In this document: piece after piece, positions 1 to 6,648 of the stretch | How the letters are laid out: each line of letters starts with the position of its first letter | Numbering within the stretch: the stretch's first letter is position 1 | Source of the DNA: Deltaproteobacteria bacterium | GTDB taxonomy: Bacteria > Myxococcota_A > UBA9160 > JAFDET01 | DNA length: 6,695 nucleotides | Assembly (NCBI GenBank): GCA_019310195.1 | Contig: JAFDET010000180.1 | Coordinates: 1-6,695, forward strand | Reading direction: 5' to 3' | Made by a program: the position numbers and the translations under genes | The notes under the pieces: model-generated | What the model was told of the DNA's origin: nothing | Seen by the model: only the letters and a program-made list of their open reading frames with translations | The model's database searches: none

Positions 1-58
1 GCGACAGGCGCTGCAGCTTGAACCAGCGGGTCTCGTCGGGTTCGAACGGATTCGACAC
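1..58 (-). CDS. N-terminus of a divergent gene, product unknown (partial)
   Basis: Read on the minus strand from a GTG at 58-56, an open frame runs off the left edge of the window and gives about 19 residues, starting (M)SNPFEPDETRWFKLQR. A GGAGG Shine-Dalgarno (plus coordinates 64-68) sits 5 nt before the GTG, and a TACACT box lies just beyond it at 81-76, so both initiation signals agree with this start. The peptide is charged and aromatic, with no signal sequence in the visible part. Too little is present to name a family. It is divergent from the aminopeptidase operon and shares its intergenic region. The alternative is that this is untranslated leader, but ribosome site, start and open frame together make a gene more likely than not. 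Confidence 0.55.
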   Translation of the reverse strand, partial: MSNPFEPDETRWFKLQRLS

Positions 59-63
59 GGCTC

Positions 64-68
64 CCTCC
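64..68 (-). promoter_or_regulatory. Shine-Dalgarno of the divergent minus-strand gene
   Basis: The minus strand reads GGAGG here, followed by the 5-nt spacer GAGCC and then GTG. It is the evidence that fixes the start of the leftmost gene at 58. Confidence 0.5.
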
Positions 69-75
69 GGCCGGG

Positions 76-81
76 AGTGTA
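76..81 (-). promoter_or_regulatory. -10-like box TACACT for the divergent gene
   Basis: The minus strand reads TACACT, matching the bacterial -10 consensus TATAAT at positions 1, 2, 4 and 6. It lies 17 nt before the GTG at 58. Transcription starting about 7 nt downstream would put the ribosome site almost at the 5' end of the message. No convincing -35 hexamer is visible. Confidence 0.4.
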
Positions 82-91
82 GCCGCTCCGG

Positions 92-97
92 TATACT
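92..97 (+). promoter_or_regulatory. -10-like box TATACT for the aminopeptidase operon
   Basis: TATACT matches TATAAT at five of six positions and stands out in GC-rich surroundings. Only 10 bp separate it from the minus-strand TACACT, so the two promoters would be back to back and their polymerase footprints would overlap. The predicted start of transcription, about 104, is next to an ATG at 106, which would make that ATG leaderless. No good -35 is visible; the 69-74 sequence GGCCGG does not match. Confidence 0.45.
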
Positions 98-137
98 GCG
101 GCGCCATGCAACGTTCCGTTTCGATCTCGGCGAACTC

Positions 138-2631
138 TTGACGCGCAAGAACATCCGTCTCCGCTCCGACGTCCGGCCGAGCCGCGTCGAGCTCCACGTG
201 GAGGTCGATCCCGCATCGGAGAAGCGCTTCCGCGGCGAGGTGGCGATCGAGCTGGCGTCCGACTCGCACACACGGACCCTCGAGCTCCACGCCGTGGATC
301 TGACCCTGTCCCGGGCGCGGGTGGAGTGGCAGGGCCGCACGCTGCGCGGAGCGCTGCAGCCGCGTCCGGAGCGAGCGCATTCGCGGGACGGCGACCCTGC
401 ACCTGGCCTTCGCAGGCGACCTGCGCAGCGACCTGCGTGGCCTCTACGCGGCCGGCGCGGGCGAGCGCCGCTACGCCTTCACCCAGCTCGAGGCCACCGA
501 CGCACGCCGCTTCTTCCCCTGCTTCGACGAGCCGGGCATGAAGGCGCGCTTCCGCATCTCGGTCACCACGGCGTCGCGAAACGCGGTGCTCTCCAACGCA
601 CCGATCGAGAGCGAGCAGGTGCGAGGCAAGCGCAGGACGGTCCAGTTCCGCGAGACGCCGCCGCTGTCCACCTACCTGGTGGCACTGGCGGTGGGCGAGC
701 TGGAGGCGTCCGAGCCGGAGCTGTGCGGCGAGACCCCGATCCGCGTCTGGCACGTCCCGGGCAAGGGGCATCTCACGGCCTTCGGCCTGGAGGCGGCCCG
801 CGAAACCCTGGCGCGCCTGGAGCGCTACTTCGCCCTGCCCTACCCCTACGAGAAGCTCGACCTGGTGGCAGTGCCCGACTTCGAGGCCGGCGCCATGGAG
901 AACGCGGGCGCCGTCTTCTTCCGCGAGACCCTGCTGCTGGCCGACCCGGCGACGCTCACCCTGCAGGAACGCAAGCGCGTGGCCGAGGTGATCTGCCACG
1001 AGCTGGCCCACATGTGGTACGGCGACCTGGTCACCATGGCCTGGTGGGACGACCTTTGGCTGAACGAAGCCTTCGCCACCTGGATGGCCTTCCACATCGT
1101 CGACGACTGGAAGCCCGCTTGGAGGATGTGGAACGACTTCCAGCACTATCGCGCGGCGGCCCTGGACCTGGACGCCCTCTCCTCCACCCACCCCATCTAC
1201 GTCCCGGTGCACAGCCCCGAGGAGGCCACCGCCAACTTCGACCTGATCACCTACGAGAAGGGGGCGTCGGTGGTGCGCATGGTCGAGCGCTACCTGGGTC
1301 CGGCGGCCTTCCGCCGCGGCGTACGCCGCTACATCCGACGCCACCGGGAGAGCAACGCCGTGGCGTCCGACCTGTGGAGCGCGCTCTCGGAGGCCTCCGG
1401 CCAGGACGTGGAGCCGGTGGTGCGCGCCTGGATCGAGACCGCGGGCTTCCCGCTGGTGCGGGTGCGGCGCAAGGGCGACGCGATCGAGCTGCACCAGGAG
1501 CGCTTCCGGCTGCGGCCCAAGCGCGGCGACCGCGCGCGCTGGCCGGTGCCCTGGGTGGGCCGGGTCGGCCGCAAGCCCGTGCGACACCTGCTCACCCGCG
1601 CGCGCGAACGGGTGCCGGCGCCCGCCGGGCGTTTCATCTACGGCAATGCCGACGAGGGCGGCTTCTTCCGGCCGCTCCACGGCGCGACGGAGCTTCGCGA
1701 GCTTGCGTCGAGCCTGCGCTCGCTGCGCCCGGTGGAGCGCATGGGACTGCTCGGGCACCAGTGGGCGGCGGTACGATCCGGCCACGCCGACCTCCCGAGC
1801 TGGCTGGATCTGGCGGCCGCCTTCGGCGCGGAGACGGATCCCGACGTCCTGCTTCAGCTGCGCGGCCCGCTGGCCTTCATCGAGGACCAGATCGCCGACG
1901 AGCGCAGCCGCGGCCCCTTCAGAGACTGGATCGTGCAGACCCTGGGCGAGCAGCTCCTGGAGCTGGGCTGGGACCCGGCTCCGGGCGAGCCCGATGAGAC
2001 ACGCCTGCGCCGCGCCGCGGTGATCTCCATCCTGGGCGAGACGGCCGCGTGGGAGCCGGTGACCGCCGCCGCCGAGGCGCGCTTCGGCGCCTGGCTGGAC
2101 GACCGCAGCATCCTCGACGCCAACCTGGCCGACAGCGTCGTCAGCCTGGCCGCGCGCAGCGCCGACGCCGAACGCTACGCGCAGCTCTTGGAGGCCATGG
2201 AGAAGGCCTCCACCCCCCAGGAGCGCCGCCGCTTCCTGCTGAGCCTGGGCTGCGTGAGCTCGGCGCGCCTGGTGGACCGCACCCTGCGCCTGGCCCTGAC
2301 CGACCAGGTGCCGACCCAGGACGTGGCCTTCGTCTTCATGCGCCTGCTCCACAACCGCGCGGCGCGCGAGCGAGCCTGGGCCTTCGTGCAGCGCCGCTGG
2401 AAGGCCGTGCGACGACGCATGCCCCCCATGCTGGTGACGCGCGTGATCGATGCCACGCCGGCCCTGGGAACGCCCGCGTACCGCAAGGAGGTGGCGGAGC
2501 ACTTCCGCGAGAACCCGGTGCCCAGCGGCGAGCGCGCCCTGAAGCAGGCGCTCGAACGCTTCACCCTGACGTCGGCGCTGCGCCGCCGCGCCGCCCCGGC
2601 ACTGCACACGTGGCTTCGCTCGAAGACCTGA
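138..2631 (+). CDS. M1 family zinc aminopeptidase, interrupted by a frame change near 350-375
   Basis: A zinc metallopeptidase of the M1 (aminopeptidase N/ERAP-like) family, which removes N-terminal residues from peptides. All catalytic landmarks are present: FFPCFDEP (511-534), the substrate-anchoring GAMEN exopeptidase motif (889-903), HELAH (997-1011) followed by exactly 18 codons and the third zinc-ligand Glu (1066-1068), and the catalytic Tyr in TYEKG (1252-1254). The region after about 1520 resembles the helical ERAP1-like C-terminal domain. The N-terminal beta-domain, recognisable from RPSRVELHVEVDP (from about 177) to VEWQGRTLRG (to about 350), is in a different frame from everything after about 364, so the gene is frameshifted. 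The chosen start is TTG at 138, giving MTRKNIRLRSDV, a usual N-terminus for this family, though without a clear ribosome site. ATG 106 is in the catalytic frame but stops at 139. No signal peptide is seen, so it is probably cytoplasmic. About 830 codons is near family size. Confidence 0.9.
346..387 (+). other. Frameshift or indel zone in the aminopeptidase gene
   Basis: Family-like sequence runs in the frame of position 138 up to about GRTLRGALQP (333-362) and resumes in the +1 frame at about RIRGTATLHLAFAGD (376-420). The downstream frame has a TGA at 301-303 and no ATG, GTG or TTG between there and 538, so it cannot start independently before the catalytic domain. The net change equals one extra base or a loss of two (modulo 3). 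The linker also looks several residues shorter than in typical M1 proteins, so a small deletion is possible. The exact base cannot be identified from one sequence. Confidence 0.75.
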
Positions 2632-4322
2632 GGCGCGAGCTCCGCCGCATCGACGGCAGAGGCTACAGGGCGTACAAGGACGTGGGCGGGCGCTGGGCCG
2701 CGGACGCGTGCGAAGTCCTGATCGACCACGTGCAGGGAGATCCCTTCGCCGCGCCGTCGCGCGTGCGGATCCGCGTGGCCAACGCCTGGCCTGCGGACCT
2801 GTTCGATTCACGGGTGCGCCGCATCGCCCTGCAAGATTGGCTGGCCCGGCGCACCGCCCGCGCCATCCACCGCGTTGCGAGCGAGCGGCGCGGCTCCGGC
2901 AAGAGTGGACTCGTGGCCATCGACGCCGGCGGGCAAGAGGTCGTGGAGCGCACGGCCGTGGCCTTGGACGAGAACGGCGTGGAAGCGCGCCTGGAGGTCG
3001 GGCTTCCGGCGCGGGGCCGGCGCGTGCTGGGCCGGGAGGCCGAGACGGTGCTGTGCGACGTGCTGCCGGAGATCGCCCTGCACGCCCTGGGGCCGGGGAA
3101 CGAAGTCGACGCCGCCGACTTCGTGGACAGCGTCGAGAGCCAGGAGGCGCTGCGCGCCCAGCTCCGCGAGCGCGGCCTAACGGCTTTCGTCGGCGATGGG
3201 GCGATCCTGCCTCGGGAGAGCGGCGTGTCGGAGCGCCCGCTGGCGGGCGCCGTGCCCTTCGAATCGCCCGACGCGTTGCGCGTCGAGCTCGAGATCCCCC
3301 ACGCGCCGCACCGCATCTCCGGCATGGGCGTGCCCCAGGGTGTCACCCTCATCGTAGGCGGCGGCTACCACGGCAAGTCCACGCTGCTGCGCGCGATCCA
3401 GCGCGGCGTCTACCCCCACGTGCCCGGCGACGGCCGCGAGTGGGTAGTCAGTGACCCGGACGCGGTGAAGCTCCGCGCCGAGGACGGGCGGCGCGTGGAG
3501 CGCGTGGACATCAGCCCGTTCATCGGCGAGCTGCCGGGCGGCCGCGACACCGCCGCCTTCTGCAGCGACGACGCCAGCGGCAGCACCAGCCAGGCGGCGG
3601 GAATCGTGGAGGCGGTCGAAGTCGGCGCCCGCGTCGTGCTCCTGGACGAGGACACCTGCGCCACCAACTTCATGATCCGCGACGCCCGCATGCAGGAGCT
3701 GGTGGCCTCCGAGGACGAGCCGATCACGCCCTTCCTGGATCGCGTGCGCGAGCTGTGGGAGGTGCTGGGCGTCTCGACGCTGCTGATCATGGGCGGCAGC
3801 GGCGACTACTTCGAGGCCGCCGACACGGTGATTGCCATGCGCGCCTACCGCCCCCAGCAGGTGACCGAACGCGCCCGGGAGATCGCCGGAACGCGGGCCA
3901 CCGGCCGCCGCAGCGAGACGCGCACGCCCCTGGCTGCGCCCACGCCGCGCGTCCCTCGAGCCGACAGCCTGGATCCCTCCAAGGGTCGCCGCGACGTGAA
4001 GATCAGCGCGCGCAGTGCCGACGAGATCGGCTTCGGCGAGGAGTGGATCGAGCTTCGAGCGGTGGAGCAGCTGGTGGAGCGCAGCCAGACCCGCGCAGTT
4101 GGCTACGCCCTCGAGGCGTTGCGCCGCCGGCACCTGGAGGGCCGCACCCTGTCCCAGGCGCTGGACGCGCTGGAGGCCCAGCTGGACGCCGAAGGCCTGG
4201 AGTCCCTGTCCCGGCGCTGGATCGACCTGGCGCGCCCGCGGCGCCACGAAGTGGCCGCTGCCCTGAACCGGCTGCGCACGCTGCGCGTCGCAGCGGCACC
4301 GATCGGAGGCCCGGGTGCGTAG
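2610..4322 (+). CDS. ABC-class ATPase of the COG3044 / MRB1590-like family
   Basis: A predicted ABC-class ATPase with no membrane segments, 570 residues, matching the COG3044 family (ABC_ATPase, PF09818) in length and order. The N-terminal domain begins ASLEDLRRELRRIDGRGY-AYKD, a family hallmark. The Walker A is GGGYHGKST at residues 250-258 (Lys256). A signature-like SGSTSQAA starts at residue 323, Walker B VVLLDED spans 342-348 and is followed by TCATNFMIRD, and a switch-like IMGGSGDYFEAADTVI comes near 393-408. The C-terminal part (DPSKGRRDVKISARS onward) matches the family's extra domain. The family is uncharacterised in bacteria; its best-studied member is the trypanosome MRB1590 protein of the mitochondrial RNA-editing machinery, so a nucleic-acid-linked role is a reasonable inference only. 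The GTG start at 2610 overlaps the aminopeptidase end by 22 nt and has no obvious ribosome site, suggesting translational coupling. Confidence 0.92.
   Translation: MASLEDLRRELRRIDGRGYRAYKDVGGRWAADACEVLIDHVQGDPFAAPSRVRIRVANAWPADLFDSRVRRIALQDWLARRTARAIHRVASERRGSGKSGLVAIDAGGQEVVERTAVALDENGVEARLEVGLPARGRRVLGREAETVLCDVLPEIALHALGPGNEVDAADFVDSVESQEALRAQLRERGLTAFVGDGAILPRESGVSERPLAGAVPFESPDALRVELEIPHAPHRISGMGVPQGVTLIVGGGYHGKSTLLRAIQRGVYPHVPGDGREWVVSDPDAVKLRAEDGRRVERVDISPFIGELPGGRDTAAFCSDDASGSTSQAAGIVEAVEVGARVVLLDEDTCATNFMIRDARMQELVASEDEPITPFLDRVRELWEVLGVSTLLIMGGSGDYFEAADTVIAMRAYRPQQVTERAREIAGTRATGRRSETRTPLAAPTPRVPRADSLDPSKGRRDVKISARSADEIGFGEEWIELRAVEQLVERSQTRAVGYALEALRRRHLEGRTLSQALDALEAQLDAEGLESLSRRWIDLARPRRHEVAAALNRLRTLRVAAAPIGGPGA
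4305..4309 (+). promoter_or_regulatory. Shine-Dalgarno GGAGG of the DUF3365 gene
   Basis: GGAGG lies inside the end of the ATPase gene, 5 nt before GTG 4315. It supports that GTG as the start and shows that this gene can be initiated on its own as well as by coupling. Confidence 0.6.
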
Positions 4323-4857
4323 ACCCATCATCGCCCTCGCAGCTGCCGCCCTGATGGCCGGCGCGGCGTTCGCCAACGAAGCCGAGCTCGCGCGCGGCGC
4401 CGAGCTGCTGGCACCCTTCAAGCGCGAGCTCCAGGCGGCGCTGCGCGAGGGCCTGGCCGAGGGACCGAGCCACGCGATCGGCGCCTGTCGTCTGAGCGGC
4501 CCGCAGATCGCCGAGTCGCTGTCCCGCGACGGAGTGCGCGTGGGCCGCACCAGCCACCGCCTGCGCAACCCCACCAACGCCTCGCCCGGGTGGGTGCTGC
4601 CCATCCTGGACGCGTACCTGGCCAACGCCGACGACCGGGCTCCCCGAGTCGCACAGCTGGAAGAGCGCCGCGCCGGCTACGTGGAGCCGATCGTCATGCA
4701 GCCCCTCTGCGAGCCCTGCCACGGAGATTCGCTGTCCCCGGACCTCGCGCAGCCGATCCGCGAGCTGTATCCGGACGATCGCGCCGTGGGCTTCCACGCA
4801 GGCGAGCTGCGCGGCGTCTTCTGGGTCGAGTTCCCCCGGGACGACGCAGCGCCGTGA
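4315..4857 (+). CDS. Exported c-type heme protein, DUF3365 (Tll0287-like) domain
   Basis: A 180-residue protein with an N-terminal signal peptide: RR at residues 2-3, a hydrophobic stretch 5-19, and likely cleavage after AFA at about 20. The remainder is one DUF3365/Tll0287-like domain (PF11845). Family landmarks are the HAIGAC segment with Cys58, the R-TSHRLRNPTNASPGW block (about 78-94), and a single c-type heme site CEPCH at residues 132-136. In cyanobacterial Tll0287 the heme iron is held by the CXXCH His and a distant Cys; by position Cys58 and His136 are the matching pair here. The domain often serves as the sensory input of membrane-bound signalling proteins, but here it stands alone with no transmembrane or output domain, so it is probably a soluble periplasmic redox or gas-responsive protein. 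It overlaps the ATPase gene by 8 nt, placing it in the same operon. Heme attachment would need a cytochrome c maturation system elsewhere. Confidence 0.88.
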   Translation: MRRPIIALAAAALMAGAAFANEAELARGAELLAPFKRELQAALREGLAEGPSHAIGACRLSGPQIAESLSRDGVRVGRTSHRLRNPTNASPGWVLPILDAYLANADDRAPRVAQLEERRAGYVEPIVMQPLCEPCHGDSLSPDLAQPIRELYPDDRAVGFHAGELRGVFWVEFPRDDAAP

Positions 4858-4874
4858 GCGGGCCGCGCTCGTGG

Positions 4875-4880
4875 TAGGCT
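4875..4880 (+). promoter_or_regulatory. Possible -10 box TAGGCT before the VOC gene
   Basis: TAGGCT matches the -10 consensus at the three most important positions (TA and the final T) and sits in GGTAGGCTCG, 21 nt before ATG 4902. A similar GGTAGGCGCTCG occurs before the CPBP gene. No -35 match is visible, so the support is limited. Confidence 0.3.
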
Positions 4881-4887
4881 CGTCCCC

Positions 4888-4893
4888 AGGAGG
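4888..4893 (+). promoter_or_regulatory. Shine-Dalgarno AGGAGG of the VOC gene
   Basis: A perfect AGGAGG with an 8-nt spacer to ATG 4902. It rules out the in-frame GTG at 4893, which overlaps the site itself, and fixes the ATG as the start. Confidence 0.75.
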
Positions 4894-4901
4894 TGCCCGC
4901 C

Positions 4902-5333
4902 ATGCGTGAAGGCCCCGCCGACACCCGCGCCACCGTGATCCCCGCCCTGCGCTACCGGGACGCCGCCGCCGCAGTGGAATGGCTGTGCAAGGCGTTCGGG
5001 TTCGAGAAGCACCTGGTAGTGCCCAGCGACGACGGCAACGTCGTGCACGCCCAGCTCGTCTTCGGCAACGGCATGGTCATGCTGGGCGCGGGCCAGCAGC
5101 ACGGGCCGTTCGACGAGGCCGTGAAGCCGCCGGCCGACGCGGGAGGCGTCGCCTCACAGGGCCCCTACATCGTGGTCGCCGACGCCGACGCCCACCACGA
5201 CCGCGCCGTCGCCGCGGGCGCGGAGGTCGTCCTGGAGCTGGAGAACGCGGACTACGGCGGGCGCGGCTACACGTGCCGCGACCCCGAGGGTCACGTATGG
5301 AGCTTCGGAACCTTCGATCCCTGGGCCCGATGA
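4902..5333 (+). CDS. VOC superfamily (glyoxalase/bleomycin-resistance fold) protein
   Basis: A 143-residue cytoplasmic protein made of one vicinal-oxygen-chelate domain, two beta-alpha-beta-beta-beta modules. The first module shows VIPALRYRDAAAAVEWLCKAFGF (residues 12-34) and VVHAQLVFGNGMVMLG (47-62); the second shows GPYIVVADADAHHDRA and then GRGYTCRDPEGHVWSFG, with DPEGH at 127-131. This belongs to the group annotated as glyoxalase, PhnB-like or bleomycin-resistance-like proteins; the substrate cannot be read from sequence. His49 stands at a usual metal-ligand position. The residue that is Glu in glyoxalase-like WEF motifs is Ser134 here (WSF), as in some other VOC subgroups, so metal use is uncertain. 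It is the first gene of a new transcription unit by its ribosome site and ends in an ATGA overlap with the lipoprotein gene. Confidence 0.88.
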   Translation: MREGPADTRATVIPALRYRDAAAAVEWLCKAFGFEKHLVVPSDDGNVVHAQLVFGNGMVMLGAGQQHGPFDEAVKPPADAGGVASQGPYIVVADADAHHDRAVAAGAEVVLELENADYGGRGYTCRDPEGHVWSFGTFDPWAR

Positions 5334-5635
5334 CCCGCATCACCCTGGCCGCGCTGCTCCTGCTTGCAGTCGCCTGCGTCTCCAGCGGGCGCGACTTCCC
5401 GGCAGGGCCGATTCCGGACCTGAAGCCCGGGCGCACCACCCAGGCCCAGGTGCGCAAGGCCTTCGGCGAGCCGTGGCGCACCGGCCTGGAGGACGGCCAA
5501 CGCACCTGGACCTACGGGCAGTACCGCTACTCGCTCTTCGGCGCGGCCCGGGCCCGCGACCTGAAGCTCAAGTTCGACTCGAGCGGCGTCCTCACCACCT
5601 ACACCTACAGCTCCACCGAACGCGACCTGCCCTAG
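5330..5635 (+). CDS. Small lipoprotein with a BamE/SmpA-like fold
   Basis: A 101-residue secreted lipoprotein. Residues 1-15 form a lipoprotein signal peptide (Thr-Arg then LAALLLLAVA) ending in a lipobox-like LAVAC with Cys16 as the lipidated residue; Ala at -3 is a little unusual. The mature part carries KPGRTTQAQVRKAFGEP at 32-48, the typical opening of the SmpA/OmlA (BamE-like, PF04355) fold, then an RTWTYGQYRYSL strand (residues about 57-68) and LKLKFDSSGVLTTYTY. BamE itself is an accessory of the outer-membrane protein assembly machine, but many lipoproteins share this fold without that role, so no gene name is given. Val17 after the Cys does not suggest inner-membrane retention by the E. 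coli Asp rule, which may not apply in this organism. The ATG overlaps the VOC stop (ATGA) with no separate ribosome site, so translation is probably coupled. Confidence 0.8.
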   Translation: MTRITLAALLLLAVACVSSGRDFPAGPIPDLKPGRTTQAQVRKAFGEPWRTGLEDGQRTWTYGQYRYSLFGAARARDLKLKFDSSGVLTTYTYSSTERDLP

Positions 5636-5669
5636 CCATGCCCTGGGTAGGCGCTCGGCCCCCCGCTCC

Positions 5670-6635
5670 ATGAGCACGAGTACCCGATCCTGGAAGCAGT
5701 TCTGGGCCTTCTACGCCCTCACCCTCCTGCTCCTGGGAATCGTGCCGCTGCTAAGCGCCCTCTTCGGCACATCCATGGACTTCGGCGCCCTGGCAGCGCG
5801 GGCGTCGGAGACGAGCGGCGTGCCGTGGACGTCCAACCTGTGGGACGTCGTGCGGCTGTGCTTCGCGGAGCCGGGTCTGTGGCTGCTGATCGTCGGCAGC
5901 GCCGTGCCCTCCTTCGCGGCACTCATCGTGCTCGCTGCTGCGCGAAGCAGCTGGCAGTGGCACGCGTTCGCGCGGCGCTTCCGCCCTCTGGGACTGAGCG
6001 GAGAGTCGCTGCGCAGAGAGCTCGCGAGCTACGGACTGCTCGTGGTGAGCGTGGTGCTGTGTCTGCTCGCGGCCTTCGCCCTCCGCGAGTGGCTGGCCCC
6101 GGGCGAGTACGTACAGACGCCCGTCCGCTTGTCCTGGGGCGTGCTCTCCGCGCTCGTCTTCGCGGCGTTGCTCGATCAGGGAGCCGTGCTCGAAGAGGCC
6201 GGCTGGCGCGGCTACGCGACGCCACTCCTCCAGAACGGCCTCCTCGACCCCCTGCGAGCCGCGCTGCTCGTCGGCGTGCTGTGGGGACTCTGGCACGTGC
6301 CCCGCGACGTGGTCTCCGGCCTGGTGGAGCAGTTCGGCCTGGCGCAGTACGCGCTCGTCTACTTGCCGGCCTTCACCCTGGGCACGGTCACCGCGTCCAT
6401 CGTCGCGGCCTACTTCATGAACCGTCTGGGCGGAAGTCTGATCCCGGCGATCATGGTGCATGGCCTCACGAACGACGCCGTGGGCTTCGCCGGCATGGCG
6501 ACCATCGAGCGGGCGCTCACGCCTGACCACCAGCTCAGCAAGGCGCTGCCCTTCCTGGCACTCTCGATCGGCATCGTGCTCGTCGCAGGAAGCGAGCTCG
6601 GGCGTCGCAGGCCCGGCCGGCAGCACGCGCGATAG
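5670..6635 (+). CDS. CPBP family intramembrane metalloprotease (CAAX/Abi type)
   Basis: A 321-residue polytopic inner-membrane protein. Hydrophobic segments lie at roughly 11-31, 69-91, 120-137, 153-172, 193-209, 225-246, 254-275 and 290-307. The CPBP catalytic motifs are all present: EEAGWR (Glu175, Glu176, Arg180), a WxxxH motif in VLWGLWH (Trp205, His209; FxxxH is more common) and HGLTN (His264, Asn268). The family includes eukaryotic Rce1 CAAX proteases and bacterial members linked to bacteriocin self-immunity, protein processing or signalling; the substrate cannot be predicted. The start ATG 5670 lies 34 nt after the lipoprotein stop, without a clear Shine-Dalgarno but with a GGTAGGCG stretch 16 nt upstream that may be a weak -10. 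The C-terminus is short, basic and cytoplasmic (RRRPGRQHAR). No bacteriocin or peptide precursor gene is visible beside it. Confidence 0.92.
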   Translation: MSTSTRSWKQFWAFYALTLLLLGIVPLLSALFGTSMDFGALAARASETSGVPWTSNLWDVVRLCFAEPGLWLLIVGSAVPSFAALIVLAAARSSWQWHAFARRFRPLGLSGESLRRELASYGLLVVSVVLCLLAAFALREWLAPGEYVQTPVRLSWGVLSALVFAALLDQGAVLEEAGWRGYATPLLQNGLLDPLRAALLVGVLWGLWHVPRDVVSGLVEQFGLAQYALVYLPAFTLGTVTASIVAAYFMNRLGGSLIPAIMVHGLTNDAVGFAGMATIERALTPDHQLSKALPFLALSIGIVLVAGSELGRRRPGRQHAR

Positions 6636-6648
6636 CCGACGCAGCCAC

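Noticed and set aside
18..137. TTG at 18 as the start of the aminopeptidase, adding 40 residues
   Set aside because: The added stretch shows no M1 similarity, spans both putative -10 boxes, and overlaps the better-supported divergent minus-strand start at 58.
390..1997. Continuation of the beta-domain frame to a stop at 1997
   Set aside because: After about 375 this frame gives only Arg/Ala/Gly/Pro-rich sequence with no motif, while the +1 frame carries all catalytic residues; it is a GC-driven shadow.
3177..4625. Minus-strand open frame of 482 codons opposite the ATPase and DUF3365 genes
   Set aside because: Long antisense frames are expected in GC-rich DNA. The translation has no recognisable domain, and the plus strand encodes two well-conserved proteins here.
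5751..6626. Minus-strand open frame of 291 codons opposite the CPBP gene
   Set aside because: Its His/Gln/Glu/Arg-rich composition is what the reverse complement of hydrophobic membrane-protein codons produces, and no motif or start signal supports it.
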